A stretch of 64,000 bases of DNA from Mitsuokella multacida DSM 20544 (GCF_000155955.1 NZ_GG697142.2:732534-796533); one strand, 5' to 3'; shown: positions 27,733 through 37,465, counted from the stretch's first letter. Notes: generated from the letters alone by a model not told the origin. Made by a program: numbers and translations.

Positions 27733-28932
27733 TCAGAAGTAGGCGGTGATGCTCGTGCCGAGGATGTACTCGTGCATGCGGCGCAGCAGGGGGCTCTCGC
27801 GCCGGTTCTCGAGGCGGAAGCCCTCGACGGCGCAGACGAGGCCCGGCGTGATGACGTAGTCGGTGCGGGCACCCCAGCCGCGGAAGCCCTCGCGCCGGAA
27901 GAAGCCGGTGTCGGCGTCCATCGTCGGGTAGAGGACGGAGGCGGAGGGCTGGTCGTAGTAGCGGAGCCAGCTCGCGAAGCTGCCGGCCTTCCGCTCGTCC
28001 AGCTCGCCGTACTGTACGAGCGCGACGAAGCCGCCCTTGCGCTCTCGATAGGCGTCGGCATAATGGCGCCCGTCTGCTTGCAGCAGCTCGAGCCCGAGCT
28101 GCCATTTCGATGTGGGATGGTACTTGGCCGCAAGCGAGGCGATGCGCTGCCGGTCAAAGCCCTGGCCGATGCGGCCCGTTGGCAGGCCGAGTGTGCGGAG
28201 TCTTGGCTCGCTTGCTGGCAGGTCCTGGCGCTGGCGGAAATCGAGATAGACGGCACTGGCATCGAGCTTGCCGAGCGCTTTCTTCCAGAGCACGGAGATG
28301 CCGTCTTTCTGTTCATCTGGTTCGCCTGTCGTGCGGCCGACGAAGACGGTCAGGCTGCCCTGTGGCCGGTCGGTATCGCCCGTGCGGAAGCGCAGGCCGT
28401 CGATGCGCTTGTCGATGATGCTGCCGTCCATGAGGTAGTAGTTGAAGCGGCCGACTTCGATCTTCGTGTGGGGGTTCTCGTGCTGCAGGTAGAGGCGCGA
28501 GAGCGTCAGGTGCTTGTTGCGCGACTCATCCTTGCTGTCGCGCTTGTCCTCGAGCATCGTGCGGATGCTCGTATTGGCGCTCGTCTCGATGAAGGAGAAG
28601 AGGCGCAGGCGGCGCTCGGCGCGGAAGACGGCTTGGTCGGTGCGGCGCAGCGTGCCGGTCCGCATGTCCGGCACGCTTGCGTGGAAGCGACCCTTGCCGT
28701 AGAGGAAGCGGTAGTCGCCGTGCAGTGTGAGCCGCGGATAGGAGTGCCTCGCATCGGCCTTCTCTAGACTGTCGATGATCTCGGCTTCTTGTTCCATTTC
28801 GGAAGCTGCGTCTGGTTTCACGGATCTTGCGGAATCCTGCTGTACTTTGGCGGCAGTGGCGGGGATGGGGGCTGCAGCGAGCAGGGCCAGGCATCCCGCG
28901 AGGATGCGCGCCCGCTTTGTCGTCGCAATCAT
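27733..28932 (-). CDS. Outer-membrane porin-like beta-barrel protein
   Basis: 399-residue exported protein. A signal peptide (IATTKRARILAGCLALLAA, cut near TAA) is followed by a short Gln/Glu-rich stretch. Then come alternating amphipathic strands rich in aromatic and charged residues (RLTLHGDYRFLYG, KIEVGRFNYYLMDG, WQLGLELLQADGRHY) and a terminal phenylalanine (TSITAYF), as in BAM-assembled barrels. It supports a diderm cell. There is no SLH domain at the N-terminus, unlike the major Negativicutes porins. Close orientation to the two-component genes suggests it may be their target. Confidence 0.75.
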   Translation of the reverse strand: MIATTKRARILAGCLALLAAAPIPATAAKVQQDSARSVKPDAASEMEQEAEIIDSLEKADARHSYPRLTLHGDYRFLYGKGRFHASVPDMRTGTLRRTDQAVFRAERRLRLFSFIETSANTSIRTMLEDKRDSKDESRNKHLTLSRLYLQHENPHTKIEVGRFNYYLMDGSIIDKRIDGLRFRTGDTDRPQGSLTVFVGRTTGEPDEQKDGISVLWKKALGKLDASAVYLDFRQRQDLPASEPRLRTLGLPTGRIGQGFDRQRIASLAAKYHPTSKWQLGLELLQADGRHYADAYRERKGGFVALVQYGELDERKAGSFASWLRYYDQPSASVLYPTMDADTGFFRREGFRGWGARTDYVITPGLVCAVEGFRLENRRESPLLRRMHEYILGTSITAYF

Positions 28933-29077
28933 GGTGATCTCCTTTATTCTTTGGTCCTTGGTTGTGTGTCGACTATGGTGTGGTACCTGTTCAAATCATT
29001 TTATTATCATTCTATCATGTATTACAGCGAAAGAAAATCGTTGAGAAGCTGGGACCATCAGGAAGGGGAGTGTGTGC

Positions 29078-30617
29078 ATGGAAATGACGTGGCTGCGCCA
29101 TCTTGCCTATGCCTTCATGCCGGCCGTGACGCTGCTCTGGGGCGAAGCGCTGCGGGCGCGCTTCCTGTACCGCGGCGCGCGCCGGGCCGTCCGCCTGCTC
29201 GTCGCTGCGCTGCTCGCCTGGCAGTCCGTGCGCCTGCTGAAGTACATGTTCGAGCCTGTACCGGATGCGGGCGATGGCCTGATCAATGCATTCTGGTATC
29301 TCTACTACGTCTTCCGGGCGGCCCTGCCCGTCGCCCTGCTCTGGATCGCGCACGTGGCGGACCGCGATGCCGTCGCGCGCAGGATGCCGCCGCATCTTTT
29401 GGCGCTGCTGCTTTTGAACCTCGTGCTGGCTGCCGCCATCCTGACGAACGACTGGCATGAGCAAGTCTTCTCGTTCCCACAAGAACGCGAGGGCGGCGAA
29501 TGGGAGGAGAAACTGGAGTGGGGCGCTTACGCTTACTGGGTCATCTGGTTCCTCGAGGTCTTTGCGGCGCTCGCCATCCTCTGGGTCAAGGCCGGCCTGC
29601 AGAAGATCTGGCGCCTGCAGATGGTCCTGCCCGTCGCCCTCTGCGGCCTGTTCCTCGCGTACTCCATCTTCTACAATTTTCTGCCCCTCGTGCGCATCGA
29701 CGTCACCTTCACGACGACGGGCTTCTTCCTGCTGCTGCTCGAACTCTGCCTGCAGACGGGCCTCATGCCGTCGAACGACGAGCACGAATCGTTCTTCCGC
29801 GAGGCATCGCCCGGCCTCATGCTGTTCGATGAAAAGGGGCCGGGCGTGCCTCGTCTCGAAGGCGGTGCCCGGCGGGGAAGCGGAGCGGAAGGACTACCGC
29901 ATTTCCAAGATGAAGGTGCCGGGCGGCGGCACGCTCGTCTGGTACGAGGACATGCATCTGCTGCGCGAGCGGCAGCGCATCCTCGCACAGGCAAACCGGG
30001 CGCTGGCGCGCAGGCGCCGCTATCTGGAGCGCGAGGCACCAAAGCGGCGCGAGCGGGCGGCACAGATGATGCAGGACCGCCTGCGCGAGGAGGTCGAATC
30101 GCTGCTCAAGGGCCTCCGTCCGTACTTCCGCGAGTTTCGCGAGGAAATCCTGAAGACGGAGGGAGAGGCGCAGAAGCATGCGGTCCACAAGCTCAACCTG
30201 CTCGCGACGTACACGAAGAAGCGCTGCGTACTCTTCCTCAAGAGCGAGGAGAGCGGCCGCATCGCGCTCGACGACTTCGAGATGGCCTCGTCGGAGATCT
30301 GCTCGGCGCTGCGCGCGTTCCGCCTGCATGCGGCTATCGACTGGAAGATGCCGGATGAGATGCCGGCGCAGACGGCTCTGCTGGCCTTCGAAGCGCTGAC
30401 GACCTTCCTCGCGGAGGCGGCGCGCAGCCGGGCGGCGGAGGACATCTACGTGACGATGGCCGAGGCGCGCGTGATCTTTCTCGTCGAGCAGCAGGGCGCG
30501 TGGCTGGTGCGCTGGCAGGCGCTCTGGCACGAAGGCCATGCGGCGAGCCAAGTCGCCGTCAAGGACCTTGGCTATGCCGTGTCGGTCGACTGCAGCCTGA
30601 CGGAGGAGGTGAAATGA
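29078..30617 (+). pseudogene. 7TM sensor pseudokinase gene with a one-base frameshift
   Basis: Two reading frames together encode one protein. The first (29078 to about 29839) has seven hydrophobic segments and ends in a PAS-like start (SPGLMLFDEKG). The second, shifted by +1, continues ACLVSKAVPGGEAERKDYRISK to 30617. Removing one G from the A4G4 tract at 29832-29839 rejoins them. The C-terminal half has an LNLLATYTKKRCVLFL segment and a degraded ATPase domain (EALTTFLAEAA) without clear N and G boxes. ATG 29078 follows GGGGAG. It is either a true disruption, a phase-variable tract or a sequencing error. Confidence 0.8.
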
Positions 30618-32008
30618 TGAGCGGATACACGGCGATGCTCTGCCTGCTGCCCGCCTTCCTCGCGGCCATCACCTCTGCCTTTGGCCTGCGCGCGGCCTAT
30701 GTGCGCAGCTCTAGGGCAGTCTCGGTCTGGAGCGAGGGCGTGTCCGTGCTGCTGAGCTCGGATCTATTGCTGAGTTGCTTCAAGCTGCGCGAGTGGGCCG
30801 CAGGCCATGAGGATGCACTGTTCTTCCTCTATGCGCACATCGTGCTGCTCGCCGCTGCCACGTGCCTGATCCTGCTGAGCCTCTACCAGCTGCGGTCAGA
30901 TGCCGTCACGAAGCGCGGCCTGCTGCGCGCCAGCCTGCTGCTCGCGGCCGTGCTGCTAGACTTCGGCGCCGCAGGTCTCCCGTGGGGCATCGCGCTGGCG
31001 GCACTCTTCCTGGTGCTGCGCGCAGGCCTTACCTGGCACCACGCGCGGCCCGCTGTGCGCGAGTGGGTCCGCGAGGGCCTCGACACCCTGCCGGAGGGCA
31101 TTCTCTTAGCGCATGGCGATGGCCGCATCGTCCTGGCGAACCTCCGCATGCTCGACTTCATGGAGGGGACGGTCGGCGGCCACAGCCGCGACGCCGAAGC
31201 GTTCTGGCAGAGACTCCGGGAGATGGCTCAGCAGGGGGAACGGCACGTCTTTGACGAGGCGCAGGGGACGCTGCTCTTCCGCTTCCGGCACAGCGCCTGG
31301 CTCTTGCGGCGCAAGGCCATGCCGGGCCGTGCGGAGCGCGGCAGCTTCGAGATCACGGCCTCGGACGTGACGGAGCTCGGCGCCATCACGCGGGAGCTCG
31401 AGGCGAAGAACGCCGTACTCGCCGCGCAGGCCGAGGAGACGAAGCGCCTGCTGCAGGCGGCTGTCGAGCAGGAGCGCCTCAAGACGCTCGAGAAGGTGCG
31501 CGTCCGCGTGCACGACATCATGGGCAGCCGCATCAGCATGCTGCAGCGCCTGCTTACTGCACCGGAGCCTCTAGAGGCGGCCAAACTCGTGCCCACGGTC
31601 GACATGGTGCTCGAGGAGATCTGGCTCGAGGAGGAATCGCCGCAGGAACTCCTGCAGGACCTCGTCCGGGCGTACGAAGCCTTCGGCGTGACGGTTCGAC
31701 TCACGGGCAAGCTTCCCGAGCGGCGCACGGTGGCGCTCGCTTTCGTAGAGGTCCTGCGCGAGGCGGCGACGAATGCCATCTGCCACGGCCATGCCGACGT
31801 CATCGAGGTGAAGGTGGGCGAGGCGGGCATCCGCATCGCCGACAACGGCTGCGGTGCGCCGCCGACCTTCCACCCGGGCGGCGGCCTCTCGGCCATCATC
31901 CGGCGCGCCAAGTCGCTCGACGCGCGCCTGACGATTGCGCCACAGCCGTCGTTCTCCCTCGCGCTCACCATGCCAGCGCCAGGCCGTGCGTCGGAGCCTG
32001 CGCCCTGA
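30617..32008 (+). CDS. Sensor histidine kinase, HisKA_3-like
   Basis: 463-residue membrane kinase. About five N-terminal hydrophobic segments (1-145) precede a PAS-like region (GLDTLPEGILLAHGDGRIVLAN) and a coiled coil. The phospho-acceptor region is VRVHDIMGSRISML, and the ATPase domain has REAATNAICHGHAD (N box), IADNGCGAP (G1) and GGGLSAI (G2). ATG 30617 overlaps the upstream stop and is five bases after AGGAGGTG; ATG 30614 is too close. It probably signals to the NarL-type regulator at 27031 and pairs with the upstream 7TM protein. Confidence 0.85.
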   Translation: MSGYTAMLCLLPAFLAAITSAFGLRAAYVRSSRAVSVWSEGVSVLLSSDLLLSCFKLREWAAGHEDALFFLYAHIVLLAAATCLILLSLYQLRSDAVTKRGLLRASLLLAAVLLDFGAAGLPWGIALAALFLVLRAGLTWHHARPAVREWVREGLDTLPEGILLAHGDGRIVLANLRMLDFMEGTVGGHSRDAEAFWQRLREMAQQGERHVFDEAQGTLLFRFRHSAWLLRRKAMPGRAERGSFEITASDVTELGAITRELEAKNAVLAAQAEETKRLLQAAVEQERLKTLEKVRVRVHDIMGSRISMLQRLLTAPEPLEAAKLVPTVDMVLEEIWLEEESPQELLQDLVRAYEAFGVTVRLTGKLPERRTVALAFVEVLREAATNAICHGHADVIEVKVGEAGIRIADNGCGAPPTFHPGGGLSAIIRRAKSLDARLTIAPQPSFSLALTMPAPGRASEPAP

Positions 32009-32024
32009 ATCCCTGCTGCACTTC

Positions 32025-32054
32025 AAGAAGCTGCTTCTGGCAGCTTCTTTTTTT
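32025..32054 (+). terminator. Terminator after the sensor kinase
   Basis: AAGAAGCTG pairs with CAGCTTCTT, followed by a long T run. Confidence 0.9.
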
Positions 32055-32130
32055 GTGCTTACCTGTCATTTTGTACAGTACGGTGGGCACATCCCGTGCC
32101 GTATACTGGAAGAGAAGGGAGATGAGAACG

Positions 32131-32949
32131 ATGGACAAACGAAGCGTGTTGGACAGACGCTGCTATGTGGTTGGTATCTTCTGGTTGCTGCTCATCGCAT
32201 TGGCATCGGTCGTGCTGGCGGCACCGGCCGTCCTGCCGAAGCCGTCCTCGCTGGCGTACAGCGTCGATACGGCCGGGATGATAACGGCGGAGGACGCGGC
32301 CAAGATCGCTGAGATGGGCAGAGGGCTCGATGCGGCGACGGGCGCTCAGGTTGTCGTCGTGACCATCCCCTCTCTTGATGGTGCTTCCATCGAGGAATAC
32401 GCGACGACATTGTTCCGCAATTGGGGCATCGGCAATGCCGAGCAGAACAACGGTGTGCTGCTGCTCATCGCCAAGGAGGACCGCAAGTTCCGCATCGAGG
32501 TCGGCTATGGCCTAGAGGGCGCCATCACCGATGGCTATGCGGGCTCCGTGCTCGACGGCATGAAAGCGGACTTCAAGAGTGAGAACTACTCCGAAGCCAT
32601 TGTCACGGCCTATGCAAAACTCACGCAGAAGGCGTATGAAGAGTACGGTGCTGAAATCCCCGAGAATGTCAAGGATGTGGCGGAAGAACCATTCTGGGGC
32701 GTCTTACTCGGCGCGGCTATCTTCTTCGGCCTCATCGCGCTGCTCGTCTACGCGGTCTGGGGCACACTGAAGGGCATCCTGCATGTCCTGTCGTCGGGGC
32801 GTCTCTTCCAGGACTCGGTTGGCAGTGCGGGCGGGGGATCGTCGGGCGACGACGAGAGCGGGCGCTATCGCTCCGGTGGCTCGGGCGGTTCTGGCGGCTC
32901 CTTTGGCGGCGGCCGCAGCGGCGGCGGTGGTGCCTCGGATGGCTGGTAA
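32131..32949 (+). CDS. TPM-domain (YgcG/YdjH-like) membrane protein
   Basis: 272 residues: N-terminal signal/anchor (CYVVGIFWLLLIALASVVLAAP), a TPM domain (about 40-180, DTAGMITAEDAAKIAEMG...GYGLEGAITDGYAGSVLD), a second membrane span (about 193-215) and a Gly/Ser-rich tail. ATG 32131 follows AAGGGAG; 32122 overlaps that site. It begins a four- or five-gene set with lemA, an SPFH protein and a zinc-ribbon protein, like Bacillus ydjGHI, linked there to envelope stress and PspA. Confidence 0.88.
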   Translation: MDKRSVLDRRCYVVGIFWLLLIALASVVLAAPAVLPKPSSLAYSVDTAGMITAEDAAKIAEMGRGLDAATGAQVVVVTIPSLDGASIEEYATTLFRNWGIGNAEQNNGVLLLIAKEDRKFRIEVGYGLEGAITDGYAGSVLDGMKADFKSENYSEAIVTAYAKLTQKAYEEYGAEIPENVKDVAEEPFWGVLLGAAIFFGLIALLVYAVWGTLKGILHVLSSGRLFQDSVGSAGGGSSGDDESGRYRSGGSGGSGGSFGGGRSGGGGASDGW

Positions 32950-33042
32950 AGCGGCAGAGTCCGCAGAGAATACAGGATCGCAACAGCAAAGAGGCGTCCG
33001 GTTGGACGTCAGGAAATCAGGAAGCTAGGAAGGAGGATATAT

Positions 33043-33594
33043 ATGAAAGGTGGAACGATTTTAGTCGGCCTGTTCCTCATCTTCTGCCTGTTCCTCGGGT
33101 ATCAGTACAACGCGGTGAAGAGCGCGCGGCTCAATGTCGATGCGGCTTACGGTCAGGTGGAGAACCAGATGCAGCGTCGGGCTGACCTCATCCCGAATCT
33201 CGTCAACACGGTCAAGGGATACATGAAGCATGAAGAAGCTCAGATCAAGGCCGTCACGGATGCGCGCGCAAGGCTCATGAATGCCGGCTCGCCGGAAGAG
33301 CTCGGCGCAGCCGATGCGGAACTCACAGGTGCGCTCGGCAAGCTCATTGCCATCTCAGAGAATTATCCGGACCTCAAGGCAAACACGCAGTTCACAGAGC
33401 TCATGCGCGAGATCAGCGGCACGGAGAACCGCATCGCCGTCGCGCGCATGGACTACAATGAGGCAATCCGTTTCTACAACATCAAGATACAGACATTCCC
33501 GGGAACGTTCTTCGCCGACATGATGGGCATGCGGCCGCTTCCGCAGTTCCGGGCGGAGGAGAAGGCGAAGGAAGTTCCGCAGGTCGCATTCTGA
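33043..33594 (+). CDS. lemA: LemA family protein
   Basis: 183-residue membrane-anchored helical protein. One N-terminal span (ILVGLFLIFCLFLGYQYNAV) is followed by the LemA core (VDAAYGQVENQMQRRADLIPNLVNTVKGY). ATG 33043 follows AAGGAGG. LemA genes are usually next to TPM-domain genes, as here; the biochemical role is unknown. Confidence 0.95.
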   Translation: MKGGTILVGLFLIFCLFLGYQYNAVKSARLNVDAAYGQVENQMQRRADLIPNLVNTVKGYMKHEEAQIKAVTDARARLMNAGSPEELGAADAELTGALGKLIAISENYPDLKANTQFTELMREISGTENRIAVARMDYNEAIRFYNIKIQTFPGTFFADMMGMRPLPQFRAEEKAKEVPQVAF

Positions 33595-33640
33595 GCCGTT
33601 GTTCTGAGTCGTTCTGAATGGTTAGAAAAGGAGGATCATC

Positions 33641-35002
33641 ATGGGTCTTATCAAGGCAGCAATGGGCGCGGCAGATGGCGTCATGGCCGATCAGTGGAAA
33701 GAATTCCTCTACTGTGACAGCCTCGACAAGGACACGCTGGCCGCAAAGGGACAGAAGCGCACGAGTTCGCGGGGCAGGACCTCCAACACCTCGGGCGAGG
33801 ACAATATCATCACGAAGGGGTCGGTCATCGTCGTCAATGAGGGCCAGTGCATGATGATCGTCGAGCAGGGCAAGGTCGTCGAGATCTGCGCCGAGCCGGG
33901 CGAGTACATCTACGACAGCTCGACGGAGCCGACCGTCTTTGGCGGCGACCTGGCAAGTGATCTCAAGGCCGTCTTCCGCAATATGGGCAAGCGCTTCACA
34001 TTTGGCGGCGATGCGCCGAAGGATCAGCGCGTCTACTACTTCAACACGAAGGAAATCATGGGCAACAAGTACGGCACGCCGCAGTCCATCCAGTTTGAGA
34101 CGATGATCGGACCGTACATGCTGAACGTCAACATCCGCTGTTTCGGCGAATACAGCTACCGCATCGCGAATCCCATCCTGTTCTACACGAACGTCTGCAG
34201 CAACATCGACACGGTCTACGAGCGCTCGGAGATCGACTCGCAGCTCAAGAGTGAGCTGCTGACGGCCCTGCAGCCGGCCTTCGGGCGCATCGCGGCCAAG
34301 GGCATCCGCTATACGCAGCTCATCAACTACACGAAGGGCATCCGCAATGAGCTCAGCGAGGAACTCTCGGAGGACTGGGGCAAGAAGCGCGGCATTGAGA
34401 TCGTCTCGTTCGGCGTCTCGTCGGTTAAGGCCGAGGAAGAAGATGAGCGCCGCATCAAGGAGATCCAGGACAGTGCGATCATGAGCAATCCCGATATGCG
34501 CGCCGGGCGTCTGGCGACGGCGACGGCCGATGCGATGCGCACGGCGGCCGGCAATGAGGCCGGCATGGGCGGTGCCTTCGGCTTCATGGGCATGGGCATG
34601 GCCGGGCAGATGGGAGCCGGTGCGATGGGCGCTTTTGGCCAAGGGCCCGCACCGCAGGGCAATCCCTTGGCGCCACCGGCACAGCAGCCACCGGCACCTC
34701 AGCAGGCAGCGCCGCCCGCGCCGCAGTCTGGTTGGACCTGCTCGTGCGGTCACGCGGGCAATGCGGGCAAGTTCTGCGAGGAGTGCGGCAAGCCGCAGCC
34801 AAAGCCTGCCTCTGATGGCTGGACCTGCAGCTGTGGCACGGTCAACAAGGGCAAGTTCTGCATGGAGTGCGGCGCGAAGAAGCCGGCGGACGAGCCGCTC
34901 TACCGCTGCGACAAGTGCGGCTGGGAGCCGAAGGACCCGAAGCATCCGCCGAAGTTCTGCCCCGAGTGCGGCGATCCGTTCGATGAGGGCGACAGACAGT
35001 GA
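33641..35002 (+). CDS. SPFH-domain protein with C-terminal zinc ribbons (YdjI-like)
   Basis: 453 residues. The N-terminal two-thirds are an SPFH/virion-core-like domain (YdjI type). A Gly/Met/Ala/Pro/Gln-rich linker (about 300-360) leads to three CxC/CxxC zinc ribbons: WTCSCGHAG...CEECG, WTCSCGTVN...CMECG, and YRCDKCGW...CPECG. ATG 33641 follows AAAGGAGG. In Bacillus, YdjI is brought to the membrane by YdjG and YdjH; the same neighbours are present here, but no pspA gene is in the window. Confidence 0.88.
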   Translation: MGLIKAAMGAADGVMADQWKEFLYCDSLDKDTLAAKGQKRTSSRGRTSNTSGEDNIITKGSVIVVNEGQCMMIVEQGKVVEICAEPGEYIYDSSTEPTVFGGDLASDLKAVFRNMGKRFTFGGDAPKDQRVYYFNTKEIMGNKYGTPQSIQFETMIGPYMLNVNIRCFGEYSYRIANPILFYTNVCSNIDTVYERSEIDSQLKSELLTALQPAFGRIAAKGIRYTQLINYTKGIRNELSEELSEDWGKKRGIEIVSFGVSSVKAEEEDERRIKEIQDSAIMSNPDMRAGRLATATADAMRTAAGNEAGMGGAFGFMGMGMAGQMGAGAMGAFGQGPAPQGNPLAPPAQQPPAPQQAAPPAPQSGWTCSCGHAGNAGKFCEECGKPQPKPASDGWTCSCGTVNKGKFCMECGAKKPADEPLYRCDKCGWEPKDPKHPPKFCPECGDPFDEGDRQ

Positions 35003-35057
35003 AGTGGATTATCTAGATATGCACTAGACATGTGATAGAGAAAAGAAGGTGAGTATC

Positions 35058-36164
35058 GTGGCCGAGACGTCAGTCAGCTATAAATGCCCGAGATGCGGTG
35101 CGCCGCTTTCCTTCCTGCCGGGGCGCGATACGGTCAGCTGCGAGTACTGCGGCACCGAGTTCGAGATCGCGGCCATCGAGGCGATGTTCGCGCGGGAGCA
35201 GGAAGCCGCGAGGCGCGCGGCTGAAACAAGAGAAGCCGAATTCGACACGGCCGCAGCGGGCGGCGAATGGTCGCCGGAGGAGAGCGGCGCCATGGTCATG
35301 CAGACCTGCTCGGCGTGTGGCGCGGAGCTCGTCTCCGACGGCAATACGATGGCGACGGAGTGCGCCTACTGCGGCAGCCCCAACATGATGCCGGCGAAGT
35401 TCGAGGGCATGGTGAAGCCGGACTTTATCCTGCCGTTCAAGAAGACGAAAAAAGAGGCGCAGGAGGCGCTGCAGGCCTTTTACAAGGGCAAGTACCTGCT
35501 GCCCGATGGCTTCGCCGGAGCCAACCGCACGAAGGACATCCAGGCGATGTACGTGCCGTTCTGGCTCTTCGATGCCGATGTCTTCGCGCGGGCCAACTTC
35601 CGCGCGGAGAACGATGTGCGCCGCGAGACGGCAGATGAGATCATCACGGAGACGAGCGTCTACCAGTGCGAGCGCGCGGGCTCGATGCACTTCGTGCGCA
35701 TTCCTGTCGACGGCAGCGAGCGCATGGACGACGCCTACATGGACAGCATCGAGCCGTTCGACTACGCGGAGCTCGTGCCGTTCTCCGCGGCCTACCTCAC
35801 GGGCCATCTGGCCGACAAGTACGATGTCGATGCGGAGGCGAGCATCCCGCGCGCCGATGCGCGCATGCGCGCGACGGCTGTCGATGCCCTGCAGAAGACC
35901 GTCAAGGGGTACGACCGCTGCTCCATCGAGGGCGACCCGTCCTTCCTGCGCGAGAGCGCCGCAATCTCCTACGCGATGCTGCCCGTCTGGATCCTGACGA
36001 CGCGCTACGAGGGCAAGCCCTACACCTTCATGATGAACGGGCAGACGGGCAAGTTCGTCGGCAGCCTGCCCGTCGACAAGCGCAAGTCGTGGCTTTACCC
36101 CGCCATCGCGCTCGCCGTGTCCTGGCCCGTGCTTTACTTCATCGTGCAGTATTTCATGACGTAA
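35058..36164 (+). CDS. Zinc-ribbon membrane protein (YdjG-like), GTG start
   Basis: 368 residues. Two N-terminal zinc ribbons (YKCPRCGAPLSF...CEYCG and QTCSACGAELV...CAYCG) flank a charged helix. A large conserved domain (KPDFILPFKKTKKEAQEALQAFYKGKY) follows, and one C-terminal membrane span (YPAIALAVSWPVLYFIV). GTG 35058 is about six bases after GAAGGTGAG; GTG 35049 is the alternative. It likely anchors the SPFH partner. Confidence 0.85.
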   Translation: MAETSVSYKCPRCGAPLSFLPGRDTVSCEYCGTEFEIAAIEAMFAREQEAARRAAETREAEFDTAAAGGEWSPEESGAMVMQTCSACGAELVSDGNTMATECAYCGSPNMMPAKFEGMVKPDFILPFKKTKKEAQEALQAFYKGKYLLPDGFAGANRTKDIQAMYVPFWLFDADVFARANFRAENDVRRETADEIITETSVYQCERAGSMHFVRIPVDGSERMDDAYMDSIEPFDYAELVPFSAAYLTGHLADKYDVDAEASIPRADARMRATAVDALQKTVKGYDRCSIEGDPSFLRESAAISYAMLPVWILTTRYEGKPYTFMMNGQTGKFVGSLPVDKRKSWLYPAIALAVSWPVLYFIVQYFMT

Positions 36165-36176
36165 GGGGGGCTCTTC

Positions 36177-36389
36177 ATGACTGCAAAGATACTAGGGATT
36201 TCCTTCGTGCTGGCACTCGGCGCCGCTTTTCTCGTGCGCTATATCCTGATCGCCGGCATGAGCAATGTGCACCAGGCAAGCAAGGCCGACGCCTACCTCG
36301 ATGAGGAAAGCTTCTCGCTCGTCGACAGTAACGACACCTTCCTCTACACCCAGGTCAAGCGCCAACCGAAAGCCAAGAAAGAATCGTGA
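36177..36389 (+). CDS. Small membrane protein of the TPM/SPFH operon
   Basis: 70 residues: one N-terminal membrane span (ILGISFVLALGAAFLVRYILIAGM) and a charged C-terminal tail. It starts 12 bases after the zinc-ribbon gene behind AAGGGGGG. No recognised domain. Its position implies it belongs to the same envelope module. Confidence 0.65.
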   Translation: MTAKILGISFVLALGAAFLVRYILIAGMSNVHQASKADAYLDEESFSLVDSNDTFLYTQVKRQPKAKKES

Positions 36390-36439
36390 TCGTCGTGATC
36401 GTGATGTAAGAGATGGAAGAGAAGAAAGGGAGGATGACC

Positions 36440-37465
36440 ATGAAGAAGCCGCAATTCGCTGCCGCCCTGATGACCGGCCTGCTGACCGCTGCGCTCGTGC
36501 TCGGCTGCGGAGCAGGTCCCGACACGCCGAAGGAACCAGAGCCGCAGAAGCCCAAGATCACCCTGAACTATGAGACGGTGAAACTGGAGCAGGGCAGGGA
36601 GCTTTCCTTGGCCAAGCTCACGAACGCCGACAAGATCACCATCACGAAGTCCTTCCACCGCACCGGCGCCATGACGAAGATCGGGGAGACGATCTACATC
36701 CGCAATGCCAATACGGGGACCATCCTCGAGGCGAAGCTCGAGGACGACAGCCTCAAGGTCACGAATGCGGAATTCGTCAAGGACGTGCCGGAAAAGAGCT
36801 TCCTCTCCAACGATGGCAAGGACCTGCTCTACACCGATGCGAAGTACAAGGTCATGGCCGTCGCCGCGGATGGGACGAGCCGGCCGTTCTACGATAAGGA
36901 CGTCCGCGGCATGGTCGGCGTCCCGGGCAAGGATGAAGCCGTATCGTTCTACAACGCGCGGGCTGTCGTGCGCTATGCCATCGCAGACGGCAAGGTCTCG
37001 CAGGAGATCGGCACGGTCATCCCGAAAGAGCGCGACGAACTGCTCACGACGCCGAGCGGTCTGGTCTGCGATGGCCAGCATGCCTACCTGTTCGGCAGCA
37101 CCCTGGACGGCAAGATGAGCGTCGGTGCTGTCGCCGCCTACAGCCTGGACGGCACGCAGGCGTACGTCATCGGGCGCAAGCATGCCCCCGGCCGGAAGCC
37201 GGGCTATCTGGCCAGCGCCTTTGATGTTGCCGTCACGGATGACTACCTCCTTGTCTTCGACGGCAATATCCGCCAGCTCAACATCTTCAACAAGAAAGAT
37301 GGCTCCTTCGTCGACCGCATCAAGGCCGACAAACTGTTCGACGGCCAGAACGATGTCCAGATGATGCCCTACGAGGGCAATCAGGTGCTGGTCCTCGTGA
37401 AGGACAGTTCTAAGAAAGGCACGGAGGGAGACACCGGCGACAAGGTGTTCATGCTCAAGATCTGA
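36440..37465 (+). CDS. Lipoprotein with beta-propeller-like repeats
   Basis: 341 residues. The lipobox LVLGC is near residue 25, then a Pro/Lys/Glu linker. The body has repeating strands of the type IGETIYIRNANTGTILEAKLE, DGKDLLYTDAKYKVMAVAADG and DDYLLVFDGNIRQLNIFNKKDGSFV, suggesting a propeller. ATG 36440 follows AAAGGGAGG. It closes the module with a terminator at 37484-37510. No specific function is recognised. Confidence 0.75.
   Translation: MKKPQFAAALMTGLLTAALVLGCGAGPDTPKEPEPQKPKITLNYETVKLEQGRELSLAKLTNADKITITKSFHRTGAMTKIGETIYIRNANTGTILEAKLEDDSLKVTNAEFVKDVPEKSFLSNDGKDLLYTDAKYKVMAVAADGTSRPFYDKDVRGMVGVPGKDEAVSFYNARAVVRYAIADGKVSQEIGTVIPKERDELLTTPSGLVCDGQHAYLFGSTLDGKMSVGAVAAYSLDGTQAYVIGRKHAPGRKPGYLASAFDVAVTDDYLLVFDGNIRQLNIFNKKDGSFVDRIKADKLFDGQNDVQMMPYEGNQVLVLVKDSSKKGTEGDTGDKVFMLKI

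Noticed and set aside
29832..29839. Programmed -1 ribosomal frameshifting at AAAAGGGG
   Set aside because: Rejoining the frames needs a +1 shift, not -1, and no stimulatory structure is obvious.
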